DNA of 64,000 nucleotides, taken from NCBI GenBank assembly GCA_029202485.1, contig CP119313.1, forward strand, positions 5,208,001 through 5,272,000, given 5' to 3'. Shown in pieces: positions 35,479 through 45,065 of this stretch (positions are counted from its first letter, which is position 1; each line of letters starts with the position of its first letter). Source of the DNA: Candidatus Pedobacter colombiensis. GTDB lineage: Bacteria; Bacteroidota; Bacteroidia; Sphingobacteriales; Sphingobacteriaceae. The notes below the pieces were generated by a model. The model saw nothing but the letters and a program-made list of their open reading frames with translations, was not told the DNA's origin and made no database searches. The position numbers and the translations under genes are program-made.

Positions 35479-36471
35479 TCAGTTTCTCTTGTAAAAGGTA
35501 ATCGCATTTTTGGCACCGGGATAGCTTTTTATTTCCGAAATGGTAAAATAGCCGGAAGCATCAGATGCAAAATCAATAGCTTCTCCCTGGTGCTCATTTC
35601 TATAGTACGGCGCATCCTGGGGTGCGCGCAATAACATTTGTTGTACAGTCTCTCCTGGATTTCGTTTCCAATACCATATCTGGCCTGTATTTCTAAGTAA
35701 CATTTCGGTTCCGTCTCCTGAGATGGTCCCTGCAGTAAGTAAATCGAAGGGCAGCTTTGCAATAGGATCGAGCTTTGTTACACCACTTAGATTTTGAGGA
35801 TAGCGCGCTACATATACCGTGCTTGTGGCAGATTGTTTGGTAGCAATATATAAATCTTTAGTACCAGGGTCTATCATCAAGGTTTCGGCATTTACAGGGC
35901 CATTGGGATAGCGCAATTCAATTTTATCAATGCCGGAAATATGGACAGCTGTGGCGGTTGTCGGGTTTTGTAAATCAGGTTCTGGAAAACGGTAAATAAA
36001 TATGGAGGTGCTACTTGATTTATTGTCACCTATTTCTGCAACATAAATATAGCTCTTACCCGGAATAGGACCCGGACCAATAGCTATATCTTCCCAGTCG
36101 CGGTTCTTGATGCCATCCAGAATAAGCTTCCCTAAGTCATTTCCATTAACATCTGTAATATAAACCTCATTACTGTTGCCACTGTCTTCGTGTAAATACA
36201 ACCGGCCCTTGTAGTTGAGACTTGCAGCAATACCGGAAATTTCCTGACTATATTGATTTACTAAGTTGGTTACAGTAGGCTGATTAGAAAAATAATTTGT
36301 ATTCGTTAACAGGGCCAGGTTGTAACTTGCAACAGGCACATTATCCGGCACTACCGGGGGGGTAACGGTGTCTATAGTGGAGGGAGTTTCGGTTTTGTCA
36401 CCATCTTTTTTACAGCCAATTTGTAAGCTGCAGATAACCAATACAGATAATAGAAAGGGACTTGCTTTCAT
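35479..36471 (-). CDS. Lipoprotein with beta-propeller-like repeats
   Basis: I set the start at ATG 36471: it gives a canonical lipoprotein signal (MKASPFLL... LQIGC, Cys20), whereas the open frame upstream to 36519 would add 16 residues before it. After a Thr/Pro linker the 330-residue protein has repeating beta-blade-like units ('EISGIAASLNYKGRLYLHEDSGN', 'RDWEDIAIGPGP', 'NAETLMIDPGTKDLYIATKQ', 'EAIDFASDASGYFTISE'). Similar acidic propellers occur in phytase-like and SdiA-regulated-type proteins, but I cannot assign a family. It sits between a beta-helix lipoprotein and a phosphoesterase in one operon. Confidence 0.8.
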   Translation of the reverse strand: MKASPFLLSVLVICSLQIGCKKDGDKTETPSTIDTVTPPVVPDNVPVASYNLALLTNTNYFSNQPTVTNLVNQYSQEISGIAASLNYKGRLYLHEDSGNSNEVYITDVNGNDLGKLILDGIKNRDWEDIAIGPGPIPGKSYIYVAEIGDNKSSSTSIFIYRFPEPDLQNPTTATAVHISGIDKIELRYPNGPVNAETLMIDPGTKDLYIATKQSATSTVYVARYPQNLSGVTKLDPIAKLPFDLLTAGTISGDGTEMLLRNTGQIWYWKRNPGETVQQMLLRAPQDAPYYRNEHQGEAIDFASDASGYFTISEIKSYPGAKNAITFYKRN

Positions 36472-36546
36472 GCCGATAGTTATTGTGGGGTAAAATGATA
36501 AAGGCACATGATATACCATGTGCCTTTGAATTAAATCATATAGGGA

Positions 36547-38085
36547 TTAGTATTTGTGCTGATTACCGGTTCCATCAGTTGGGAATGCACCCAAGTCCTT
36601 GTTTGGAGGGGTAATTGTTGCACCAAAAACCGGATCTGTAGACAATTTCTTTTGTGGGAAACCATATTGAATTAATAATGGAGCTGTTGCTTTTGAAGGG
36701 AAGGCATTTTTGCCTGTACCACCAGGATAAACACCTGCTCCAATAGCCGGAGAACCTGCTCTTAAATGAAAATCAGCACCTGCAGGGATAACTGCATTAC
36801 GATAGTTTCTGCCTTTGCTGTTTGCCGCAAGGTCATAATTCGCAAACATTGGGTCATACTTTAGTGAATCAGTCGCTGTGTTCACGCCCGGATTAGTGCC
36901 ATTAGCCGCAATAGCACCATTCACATAACCATTAAGGTCAGTAGATTTTTTAAGTGTAAATTGGTTTGGTTCAATAAAAATCATGAACTGCTCTGCGCCA
37001 CCCATTGGCAAACCTCTACCAATGTAAGTAAGGTTATTGCCATAAGAAGTATTCAAGGTATCACTAGGCTTGCCTTTTTCAGACAAAAAAGATATGCGTA
37101 ATCCTGATTTGCTGTTTGCTACAATGTTGTTATAGATGAACCCACCGGCATTGGTCTCTGTATTGATCGATCCATTTCTGGTCGCTTTGGTTTGTCTGAA
37201 ACCGCAATTGATTACCGTATTGTTGTAAATATTAACCAAACAAACTTTACCCGATGCACCTGAAGTTTTTAAACCGTTGGTTGCAATTCCGTAAGTAAGA
37301 TTGTAAGCCATATCGCCATATACTCCATCTTTAATATTTGTTGCTTCACCACCGGTTCCTCCCATTTTACTGAAGGTGTTGCGCATAAGACTCATGTAAA
37401 CATTTTGAGGTCTTATACCATCGTCCTTACTGCCCATAAACCAGGAGTCTTCAATAATTAAACTACCTAATTGATTGTTTACGCTATTCATGTAAATTGT
37501 AAAACGAGCATCACCAGGAGCCGCGCCATAGTCAGCGGCATTTGTTCCCCACGGGCCTCCGGTATATTCAACATGTGTCCAACGAAGTAATAAAAGTTTA
37601 GCCGATGGACCACACTGAAATCCACCCCAGTAACCTTTGTAAGCAGGGTCGTTTGCAGGATCATCAGTCAGACTTGCATTTGTTTTAGGCGTAGCCGAGG
37701 TTGCGAATACCGTAAACCAATTTGGAGCATCTTTAGTACCATTACTTACCAGTGAGCCATTAACGAAAAATGCCGGACTGGTTTCAGGTGATTTGCCATC
37801 TCCATGAATTAATACCTTCGCTCCCGGTTGCAGGTATAAGGTATCACCAGCATTAATGGTCACGTCAGACATAATATGGTAGGTTTTACCAGCCAACATG
37901 GTTCCTTTTAATGGAATTGCATTGCCACTACCATCTTTTTTAGGTAGTATGGTATCGCTAATTGATTGACCAACGACAAAGAGAGGTTTAGAAATTTCTA
38001 TTTTTTCTGTGCTTCCCTTTTTACAAGAATAAAATGCTGCTGTTACTACCAGTAGTAAACAACTCAGTAAAGTAAATTTTTTCAT
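36547..38085 (-). CDS. Lipoprotein with right-handed parallel beta-helix fold
   Basis: The 512-residue product has a lipobox F-Y-S-C with Cys21. The body starts 'LAGKTYHIMSDVTINAGDTLYLQPGAKVLIHG' and continues with 'SLIIEDSWFMGSKDDGIRP', 'SLMRNTFSKMGGTGG', 'LVNIYNNTVINCGF' and 'FIYNNIVANSKSGLRI', the short Asn-rich rungs of a right-handed beta-helix. Such proteins bind or cleave polysaccharide, but no catalytic site is recognised here. It follows the TonB receptor gene by 23 nt and is likely its surface partner in place of SusD. Confidence 0.85.
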   Translation of the reverse strand: MKKFTLLSCLLLVVTAAFYSCKKGSTEKIEISKPLFVVGQSISDTILPKKDGSGNAIPLKGTMLAGKTYHIMSDVTINAGDTLYLQPGAKVLIHGDGKSPETSPAFFVNGSLVSNGTKDAPNWFTVFATSATPKTNASLTDDPANDPAYKGYWGGFQCGPSAKLLLLRWTHVEYTGGPWGTNAADYGAAPGDARFTIYMNSVNNQLGSLIIEDSWFMGSKDDGIRPQNVYMSLMRNTFSKMGGTGGEATNIKDGVYGDMAYNLTYGIATNGLKTSGASGKVCLVNIYNNTVINCGFRQTKATRNGSINTETNAGGFIYNNIVANSKSGLRISFLSEKGKPSDTLNTSYGNNLTYIGRGLPMGGAEQFMIFIEPNQFTLKKSTDLNGYVNGAIAANGTNPGVNTATDSLKYDPMFANYDLAANSKGRNYRNAVIPAGADFHLRAGSPAIGAGVYPGGTGKNAFPSKATAPLLIQYGFPQKKLSTDPVFGATITPPNKDLGAFPTDGTGNQHKY

Positions 38086-38108
38086 GATGCGAAATATTTA
38101 GTTTTAAT

Positions 38109-40886
38109 TTATTTAAATATGTAACGTAACCCCAATTGATAGTTCTGACCATAAATGCTGCGTTCAGCTAATGTTTTCCCAGTTGAAGCATCCTGATAAG
38201 GTGCAGGAATACTATTAACAGGAGGCTTGTTTATATAAACTTCATATTTGGAATTGAGCAGATTCTGAACCTTTGTAAAGACTGAGAAGCATTTACCAAT
38301 TTTCTTTTCTGCAGAAAAATCAAATAGATTGGTTCCTTTCTGCCAATAATCAAATCCATAGTAAGGTGCAACCAGGACGATGCGTTTACCTGTATATTGC
38401 CAGGTTAACTGAATATCAAGGCCCAGGTTTACATTTTTATATAAAAGTGCAGCATTTGCAATGTGAGCTGATTGACCTTGTAGTGGTCTTTCTTCGTCAA
38501 TGTAGAGTGGTTTTAGCGTACCATTTTCAACAACTGAGCTGAACTTTGTTGTGGTAATTGATGAGTGGGTATAAGTGTAATTTAGCCTGATACCAAAGCT
38601 GCGGATATATTTTTCGTATACCAATTCTAAACCATAATTGGTGGCATCTCCAAAATTATTAGGCTGATAAACGGTTTGATTTTGAACACCGGTAAACCTA
38701 AAGCCATACTCAATTGGATTGTGGATTTGCTTGTAAAAGGCACCGATTAGAACCTGCTCGTTAGACTTTGGGAAAAATTCGTAACGAAAATCTATATTAT
38801 TAGCCGTAGTATGTAACAGTTCAGGATTTCCCTTTTCAGTCCAGTTTTCTCCTTTGAACTCGTAGGGTACAATCTCAAAGAATCCGGGCCGACTGATGGA
38901 AGCAAAGTAAGATAGCCTAAGATTAGTTTTTGTATTCAGCATGTACTTGAAATGGACACTTGGCAACTCATCAAGGTAGGTTATACTTCCTGTTTTAGCG
39001 GCTTGTGTGATTGGTACATCAGTATCGAAATTCTGATCAGTGTTTTCTAAACGGAGTCCAATAGTGGTCTCCAATTTTTTTAACTGGAACTTAATCATTG
39101 CATATCCTGCGCTGATCTTCTCGTTTGCTCTGTAGTTGTTTGCATGAGCAGGAGTTCCGGCCGGGTTAAATACCTCCCAATTAAAATTATCAATGCCAGA
39201 CCATTCCTGGTGACTACCATCTTGATTTGGAACCGGTCTCAGTTCATAGTTCTGATAAAAATTATCACGGTGTTTATCCCTGTACATCCCACCTGCGGTT
39301 ATAGTATAGGGGATTGATGCAATTTTGTTTTTAAAGGTTAAATTGGCGTATCCGGAAAAATCACGGTCGCTATTTCTCCACCAGGTTCGGTTAAAATTTT
39401 GCGTGATATTTGGATGTTGGTATGGCGGAGCATTTGGAGTAGACGGGTCTGTGTAAAACCCGCCATCGTATTCATATTCTGCCCAATCCGGAATTTGGTT
39501 GGTTGCTTTCGAATATACACCAGACCATGTAAATTTCAGTTTTTCAGGAATAATCTGGTGCTCCCCCTGAAGGGTGCTGTTGTAAATGGTTTGCCTTTGA
39601 AACCTTGAGCGGGCATAATACCAAACCTGCCCCGTACCTGGCCTTGTCCTTGGCGCAGGGAGAAGCGTATCGATGGTTGTTCTGGTTTGGGCTTCATCAA
39701 GAATAGCATAAAAATTGTATAAGCTAATCTTATTGCCGTTGTTAATGCGGTAATCCAATTTTGCATTAAGCCCGGTGCGGGTTTGTTGAATAGAGTACTC
39801 GCGACTGTTGGCATGTTTTATATCAAGGGATCCGCCTTCCCTAAACTCTGCAGGATTAAAAATGGTGGAATACCCGCGATAAGTGTTTTGATAAGAACCA
39901 CTGACGATTACCCCCAGACGATTGTCAAAGAAGCGATTTCCAATAGACAATGACCCCAGCAAATTTGGGGTTTGATCTTTCTTGGTATATTTAAGATTCT
40001 CGCGGGTAAAGTCTGTGGCCTTTGCCAGATATGAGGGGCCATTTGCTTCGTAAGGAGATTGTCTGTTTATGGCGCTAACCGGAAAGGAATAGTATCCCCG
40101 GTCTAACAAAGTTTGACTGGTTCCTGTGGACATACTGCCATTAATGTAAAGCCTATCCGGAGCATTTTTCATGACCATGTTAACCGTACCACCTATAGCG
40201 TCGCCTTCCATATCGGGGGTTAAGGTTTTGTGTACTTCAATGCGCTCAACCAGGTCTGCCGGGAAAATATCAAGTGGTACATAGCGATACCTATTGTCGG
40301 GGCTTGGGATTTTAATTCCATTAATGAGGGTGTAGTTGTAACGTTGATCCATACCACGGATAATGGCATAACGGCCATCGCCACTTCCACTTCTTTCAAC
40401 AGATACTCCCGAAACGCGTTGCAAGACGTTTGCTACTGTAATATCAGGAGACAACTGAATTGCTTGTGCAGATATGATGTTAACAACGTTTGTTGATAGC
40501 TGCTCGGATTTTTTAGCTGATGCTTCAGATTCAGCATTGCGTTTGCCCGAAATCTGAATCACATTTAATGCAGCGTAAGATTCATTTAAACGAAAGTCAA
40601 TATGCAGATTCCCATTTACAGTAATGGTGGTATCCTTAGCAGTATAGCCTATAAAGCTACAATGTAAGGTATAAGTACCCGCAGGGATATTTTTTAAGCT
40701 GTATGATCCATCAAGCGCAACATTGCTTCCTCTGGATAGTTTTTTGTTAAAAATACTGGCCCCTGTTAGTGGGGTTTTGGTTTGCAGATCGGTAACAAAC
40801 CCTCGAATGGTGTAACCGCCATATTGCGCAGTTGCTTCAAAACCAAGGACTAAAAGAAAGCAAATAATATAGATACTCCGTTGCAT
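38109..40886 (-). CDS. TonB-dependent outer-membrane receptor (non-SusC type) with carboxypeptidase-like N-domain
   Basis: The 925-residue protein has a signal peptide (cut after ATA, residue about 20), a CarboxypepD_reg-like domain (about 24-105: 'YTIRGFVTDLQTKTPLTGASIFNK...GSYSLKNIPAGTYTLHCSFIGY'), a plug ('IQLSPDITVANVLQRVSGVSVERSGSGDGRYAIIRGM', 'LVERIEVHKTLTPDMEGDAIGGTVNMVMK') and a 22-strand-type barrel ending 'LGLRYIFK'. It imports an unknown ligand with TonB energy. It is the first gene of a minus-strand unit with a beta-helix lipoprotein, a propeller-like lipoprotein and a metallophosphoesterase, suggesting uptake linked to phosphate release. Confidence 0.93.
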   Translation of the reverse strand: MQRSIYIICFLLVLGFEATAQYGGYTIRGFVTDLQTKTPLTGASIFNKKLSRGSNVALDGSYSLKNIPAGTYTLHCSFIGYTAKDTTITVNGNLHIDFRLNESYAALNVIQISGKRNAESEASAKKSEQLSTNVVNIISAQAIQLSPDITVANVLQRVSGVSVERSGSGDGRYAIIRGMDQRYNYTLINGIKIPSPDNRYRYVPLDIFPADLVERIEVHKTLTPDMEGDAIGGTVNMVMKNAPDRLYINGSMSTGTSQTLLDRGYYSFPVSAINRQSPYEANGPSYLAKATDFTRENLKYTKKDQTPNLLGSLSIGNRFFDNRLGVIVSGSYQNTYRGYSTIFNPAEFREGGSLDIKHANSREYSIQQTRTGLNAKLDYRINNGNKISLYNFYAILDEAQTRTTIDTLLPAPRTRPGTGQVWYYARSRFQRQTIYNSTLQGEHQIIPEKLKFTWSGVYSKATNQIPDWAEYEYDGGFYTDPSTPNAPPYQHPNITQNFNRTWWRNSDRDFSGYANLTFKNKIASIPYTITAGGMYRDKHRDNFYQNYELRPVPNQDGSHQEWSGIDNFNWEVFNPAGTPAHANNYRANEKISAGYAMIKFQLKKLETTIGLRLENTDQNFDTDVPITQAAKTGSITYLDELPSVHFKYMLNTKTNLRLSYFASISRPGFFEIVPYEFKGENWTEKGNPELLHTTANNIDFRYEFFPKSNEQVLIGAFYKQIHNPIEYGFRFTGVQNQTVYQPNNFGDATNYGLELVYEKYIRSFGIRLNYTYTHSSITTTKFSSVVENGTLKPLYIDEERPLQGQSAHIANAALLYKNVNLGLDIQLTWQYTGKRIVLVAPYYGFDYWQKGTNLFDFSAEKKIGKCFSVFTKVQNLLNSKYEVYINKPPVNSIPAPYQDASTGKTLAERSIYGQNYQLGLRYIFK

Positions 40887-41017
40887 GTGTATTTGAGAAT
40901 GTAATGCAAAAGAGAAGATTAAATACTTCTTAAAGTATAGGTTTTAGTAAGCTTAATTAAATGATAATCTAAAATTAACAACTCATGGTTTAATGTTAAG
41001 GTTTGATTATTAATTGT

Positions 41018-42229
41018 TTACGATGTTGGTTTTGTGGCTAGCTCTTTATAGCCGGATAGATATTCATTATAATCAGCCTTCACCTTATTGGCATAATTTT
41101 TTGCGTAGGTGATTAAAGGTTTATGCCATTCATTGTGGGCAGCAAAAGCTGTGAGCTCATCATTAATTGCAGATCCTTTGATACCACTGCTGCGTAATTG
41201 CGCGGAAGCGGTTAAGATGGCCATATCTGTTAATACCATTTTCAAATCTTTAAGATGATTTGCAAGAAGTTCAAAATGTATCTTATCGGCATAAGGTTGC
41301 ATTTCCTGTAATATGTAAGCATCCTTTTTAAAAAGGGTTGTACTTAACAAGGCTGTTGATACATTTTGCATCCGATACTTGCTGGTGATCATTCGACTGG
41401 CTTCAGAATCCCAGATGGGTTGAGGAGTTTTGTTATATGGTGCAAGGGATGATGTAGTTCCCTGTTTAAGTTCGATCAACAGATACTTGTCCTTAGCTTT
41501 GATCCCTTGTAATAGGAACATATACCGCTTTAATCCAATACTTCCTGTGCCAGCAACGCGAAATGCAGCGTCTTTAACAGCATAGTTATTTGGCCAATCC
41601 TTTGTGTTTTTTAACCAGGTAGATACGTGTGTTATGAGTGCTTCTTTTAGTTTAGGGTCTAATTTAAAATGAAGCGTGTTGTCGATTTTTATAGTCAACT
41701 TTTTACGATCCGGATCAGTTATCTTTTTGATCAGGTCCCTTTCCTTTCTTTTTTTAACATTGTTTAGGAAATAGCGGACAACTCCCTTTGCTGTTCTGGG
41801 GTCGATATAATGGGCTTTTCCACCTCTCAGGATCTCTGTATATTTATTTAAAAACAAAGTAACCATTTCATCCGCAACTGGTTTTTTTAATTTCAAGGTA
41901 TCGAAGGCCACATAAATACTGGTCAGGACCCTTGCCAATTCCCAATTTAATGGGGCTAGCATGGATTCATCAAAATCATTCAGATCAAAATAAACCATAC
42001 GGTTATTCCCTTTAAAACTGCCAAAATTTTCAAGGTGTAAATCACCGCATATCCAGGCTAATGGAGATGAAGGGAAGCCTTTGGCATGGGAGAGATCTTC
42101 GTAAAAAATATGACAAGTCCCTCTCAAAAAGCGGAAGGCATTTTCTTTCATCGCTTTATACTTTAACTGAACCATGTCAGGAAGTAAGGGCGCATTGAAT
42201 TTTGCAATTCTTTCAATAATTGTATCCAT
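41018..42229 (-). CDS. DUF2252 family protein
   Basis: The 403-residue cytoplasmic protein shows the DUF2252 signature: 'FRFLRGTCHIFYEDL', 'AWICGDLHLENFGSFKGNNRMVYFDLNDFDES', and 'RVAGTGSIGLKRYMFLLQG'. The 'GDLHLENFG...YFDLNDFD' arrangement resembles the catalytic loop and metal site of kinase-like (aminoglycoside phosphotransferase) folds, so it may be a small-molecule kinase; the family's substrate is unknown to me. It lies 15 nt downstream of the MgtC-like gene on the same strand, so they may be co-transcribed. Confidence 0.9.
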   Translation of the reverse strand: MDTIIERIAKFNAPLLPDMVQLKYKAMKENAFRFLRGTCHIFYEDLSHAKGFPSSPLAWICGDLHLENFGSFKGNNRMVYFDLNDFDESMLAPLNWELARVLTSIYVAFDTLKLKKPVADEMVTLFLNKYTEILRGGKAHYIDPRTAKGVVRYFLNNVKKRKERDLIKKITDPDRKKLTIKIDNTLHFKLDPKLKEALITHVSTWLKNTKDWPNNYAVKDAAFRVAGTGSIGLKRYMFLLQGIKAKDKYLLIELKQGTTSSLAPYNKTPQPIWDSEASRMITSKYRMQNVSTALLSTTLFKKDAYILQEMQPYADKIHFELLANHLKDLKMVLTDMAILTASAQLRSSGIKGSAINDELTAFAAHNEWHKPLITYAKNYANKVKADYNEYLSGYKELATKPTS

Positions 42230-42244
42230 AATACTTTGTATAAA

Positions 42245-42898
42245 TTACCAGTCAAAAGAATCGATCTTTCGTTGATCTAGTAACCAACTATTAAATCCTT
42301 CTAGTTTATCTTTTTTCCCACTTACCCGAACTTCCATGATGATGTGTTGGCTGGTACGGGATAGCCTTAGGCTATTGTAACGGAGATTTAAAACTTTAAG
42401 CTGCTCTTGAACTGCAGCACAATCATTTTTATCCTTAAAAACAATACGGTAATCGCGATGCTGAAAGCGATCGTCTATCCAGAATTGTATGTAGTCCATT
42501 GCATATAGGATAAATAAGGCAAGTACAACAGAAATGCCGGCAAGGGCATATTCTCCAATGCCAATCAGCATACCTATGGCAGCAGCAATCCAAATCGAAG
42601 CAGCAGTTGTAATTCCAGAAACACTAATGTTGTTTCTGAATATTACACCGGCGCCTAAAAAACCTATGCCGGTAATGATATTGGCTGCAATCCGGTCGCG
42701 GTTATCTTCCACACCTAAAAGATAAGAACAAATGGTAAATATGGTTGAGCCAAAGCAAATCAATGCCAAGGTTCGGAATCCTGCAGATTTGCCCCTGACT
42801 TCTCTTTCAAAACCCAATATACTTCCACACACAACCGACAGAAATATTTTTAATATTTCATCATGATAAAGTTGAGCAGATAATATAGTCTGATGCAT
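42245..42898 (-). CDS. MgtC/SapB family membrane protein
   Basis: The 217-residue protein has four N-terminal membrane helices and the MgtC signature: 'FLSVVCGSILGFEREVRGKSAGFRTLALICFGSTIFTICSYL', 'RIAANIITGIGFLGAGVIFRNNISVSGITTAASIWIAAAIGMLIG'. A C-terminal ACT-like cytoplasmic domain follows ('YRIVFKDKNDCAAVQEQLKVLNLRY...'). MgtC-type proteins affect magnesium and acid stress and inhibit F-type ATPase in pathogens; the role in free-living Bacteroidota is unclear. It diverges from the next gene with a 120-bp gap. Confidence 0.92.
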   Translation of the reverse strand: MHQTILSAQLYHDEILKIFLSVVCGSILGFEREVRGKSAGFRTLALICFGSTIFTICSYLLGVEDNRDRIAANIITGIGFLGAGVIFRNNISVSGITTAASIWIAAAIGMLIGIGEYALAGISVVLALFILYAMDYIQFWIDDRFQHRDYRIVFKDKNDCAAVQEQLKVLNLRYNSLRLSRTSQHIIMEVRVSGKKDKLEGFNSWLLDQRKIDSFDW

Positions 42899-43006
42899 CG
42901 TAGAATGTATAACGTTTTTGGCTTGTAATTGTTTGTTATTCAGTGCGCTGCTGGTCTAATTGTCCTTGCTTGTAAACAGAGGCGCAATAGGTCTGTTTTG
43001 TTTTTA

Positions 43007-43014
43007 TATATTTG
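43007..43014 (+). promoter_or_regulatory. -7 box, possibly for a leaderless transcript
   Basis: TATATTTG ends 4 nt before the ATG at 43019. If used, transcription would start at or near the start codon. No -33 TTTG is seen at the usual distance, so this is a weak call. Confidence 0.35.
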
Positions 43015-43018
43015 CTAT

Positions 43019-43582
43019 ATGTCATCACATCATATCATCAGAGAGAAACAAGAGCCGGCACTTTACATTCATCAATTAGGTGCTTTTAATGAAGAGTATC
43101 TGGGGCAATTGTTAGAATGGAGCCCTACTTTGATCGTTAACGATGCGGTTTACGAAAAGGCGATCAGTATGGGCCTAAAGGTTGATGCGGTAGTAAATGC
43201 TTCGGGCACTCATGCTTTTCAGGAAAACACAAGAGTGATTGAAGTTAAAACAGAGGAGTTGGATGCTGTTTTAGACTTTCTGATTGCTGAGCAATATCAG
43301 GCGGTGAATATGATTGATACAAAAAGTAATTTAAGGGAACTGGGGAGTTATATTTCCGAAATCAATATTGTGGTATTTACAGAAACGGAAAAGTCGTATG
43401 CCATAAAATCCGGATTTAAAGTGTGGAAGCCAAAAGGAAGCATCTTTAAAATCGAAGTGATGTCTTATTTTGAAACCAGTAACCTTAAACAAGAAGAAAA
43501 TGGTGACTTTGTCGTCATAAATGATGGCTTTGTAGCGTTTAATTTTACAACAGAATACTTATTTATAAGCGAAGTGTTATGA
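43019..43582 (+). CDS. Thiamine pyrophosphokinase-like protein, divergent
   Basis: I chose ATG 43019 (MSSHHIIREKQEPALYI, 187 residues), which fits the start I recall for Sphingobacteriaceae proteins annotated as thiamine pyrophosphokinase; the open frame from 42929 crosses the promoter region. The layout 'LLEWSPTLIVNDAVYEKAISMGLKVDAVVN' matches the nucleotide-binding half, but the usual G-D-x-D-S motif after the 'VDAV' strand is absent (reads VNASGTHAF). Catalysis is therefore doubtful. It overlaps the following GNAT gene by 4 bp (ATGA). Confidence 0.65.
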   Translation: MSSHHIIREKQEPALYIHQLGAFNEEYLGQLLEWSPTLIVNDAVYEKAISMGLKVDAVVNASGTHAFQENTRVIEVKTEELDAVLDFLIAEQYQAVNMIDTKSNLRELGSYISEINIVVFTETEKSYAIKSGFKVWKPKGSIFKIEVMSYFETSNLKQEENGDFVVINDGFVAFNFTTEYLFISEVL

Positions 43583-44073
43583 TTCTTTTAAGAAATGGGA
43601 AAGAAGAGGATATTGAAAGTATCCAGCAGCTTGCAGACAAAACCTGGCCTGCTGCTTATGGCCATATTATTTCAACCGAGCAGATTAAATACATGCTCGA
43701 AAAGATGTATAACAGGGGAGAGCTGCTCTCGCAATTACAAAAAGGCTATACCTTTTTAATTGCAGAAGAGAATGACAAAGACCTTGGCTTTGCCTGTTTT
43801 TCTATTCACGACTCCGCTAATCATATCTATAAACTGCACAAATTATATGTGTTGCCCGACGCTCATGGTAAAGGCATTGGTAAGCTACTTATTAATGAAG
43901 TCGTAAATATGGTAAGAAAGGCTGGAGGGAAATCGCTGGAGCTAAACGTAAACAGAGACAATAAAGCCACCCAATTTTATATTCGGGCAGGCTTTACTGT
44001 AAAAGAAACAATGGACCTTGATATTGGCAACGGTTTCTTTATGAATGATTATGTAATGGAAATGGCCATTTAA
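43579..44073 (+). CDS. GNAT family N-acetyltransferase
   Basis: The 164-residue protein has the GNAT fold: 'ILLRNGKEEDIESIQQLADKTWPAAYG' at the start, 'LHKLYVLPDAHGKGIGKLLINEVVNMVRKAGGKSLELNVNRDNKATQFYIRAGFTV', in which the V-L-P-D-A-H-G-K-G-I-G-K run is the acetyl-CoA pyrophosphate-binding motif A. It acetylates an unknown amine substrate. It is translationally coupled to the thiamine pyrophosphokinase-like gene by a 4-bp overlap, and converges on the M28 peptidase gene with a 4-bp stop overlap. Confidence 0.92.
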   Translation: MILLRNGKEEDIESIQQLADKTWPAAYGHIISTEQIKYMLEKMYNRGELLSQLQKGYTFLIAEENDKDLGFACFSIHDSANHIYKLHKLYVLPDAHGKGIGKLLINEVVNMVRKAGGKSLELNVNRDNKATQFYIRAGFTVKETMDLDIGNGFFMNDYVMEMAI

Positions 44074-45026
44074 TCGTGCTGTTCTACTAATCTTGGGATT
44101 CTGGTTGGTGTGTCTGTGCCCTTTACAATGCTTATGGCGCTAAGGGCAATAGCTTTTATAGTTGCCAGGATATTATCCGTGTCTAGTGTGCTGTATTCAT
44201 CTTTAACCGTATGATATAACTTGTCTGTGTCTATCTGATCGGTACTGATCGTATGCGCCGGAACACCCAGTGCAGCCAATGTTGCATTATCACTCCTATA
44301 AAACAGATTTTGTCTTGTGTAAGGATCGGGATGGAAAGTAAAAGGTGTTCCAACTAGATTTTTCTGAAGGATTGGACCAAAATCAGACTTATCATAGCCG
44401 GTAATAAAAGCAGTATTTTTACCAAACTTGCTTTCCTTTCCAATCATTTCTATATTAAACATGGCAACGACATCGTCTGGGTTTAATTTTTTTGAGAAAT
44501 ATTTAGAGCCAAAGCCACCTAGTTCTTCCCCTGTAAAGGCTACAAAAATTAAAGTCCGCTCATTATTGTTTAGCTTTTTATAATACTTTGCCAGCGCAAT
44601 CATTGCTGTAATGCCCGAAGCATCATCGTCTGCACCGTTAGCTATACTGTCTTGCTCATCCCCCTTTGGTTTTATAATGCCAAGGTGATCATAATGGCCC
44701 GAAAACACAACCAGTTCTTTGACTTTAGACTTGCCCGGAATTATTCCCACAACGTTAAATAGAGGCTTACCATCTATTTCGAAGGTCTGCCTGAAACCAC
44801 TTTCACCTTCCATTGGCAAGAGTCCAATACTTTTAAACTCCGACTCAATAAACCTGGCAGCTTTATCGATACCGGGGCTAAAAGTTGCTCTGCCCTCCAT
44901 TTCGTCACTGCTAAGCGTTTTTATTAGTCTGTCTACGTATTCCTTGCTGATGATTTTGTTGATGTTTTGTGCCCAGGCTAACTGGGTAAATAGTAGTACT
45001 AATAAGGTATAAAAGGTTTTCTTCAT
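44070..45026 (-). CDS. Secreted M28 family aminopeptidase
   Basis: The 318-residue protein has a signal peptide (cut after AWA). Zinc ligands of the M28 family are seen in 'VVFSGHYDHLG' (His), 'IANGADDDASGITAMIALAKYYK' (bridging Asp), 'IFVAFTGEELGGFGSKYF' (catalytic Glu and Glu ligand), 'MFNIEMIGK' (the position usually Asp) and 'DKLYHTVKDEYSTLD' (final His). It likely trims peptides in the periplasm. The stop overlaps the convergent GNAT gene stop by 4 bp. Confidence 0.93.
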   Translation of the reverse strand: MKKTFYTLLVLLFTQLAWAQNINKIISKEYVDRLIKTLSSDEMEGRATFSPGIDKAARFIESEFKSIGLLPMEGESGFRQTFEIDGKPLFNVVGIIPGKSKVKELVVFSGHYDHLGIIKPKGDEQDSIANGADDDASGITAMIALAKYYKKLNNNERTLIFVAFTGEELGGFGSKYFSKKLNPDDVVAMFNIEMIGKESKFGKNTAFITGYDKSDFGPILQKNLVGTPFTFHPDPYTRQNLFYRSDNATLAALGVPAHTISTDQIDTDKLYHTVKDEYSTLDTDNILATIKAIALSAISIVKGTDTPTRIPRLVEQHD

Positions 45027-45065
45027 TGTTTAATTCAGTTTTGTTATGTTGTTTTAATCGGGCAA

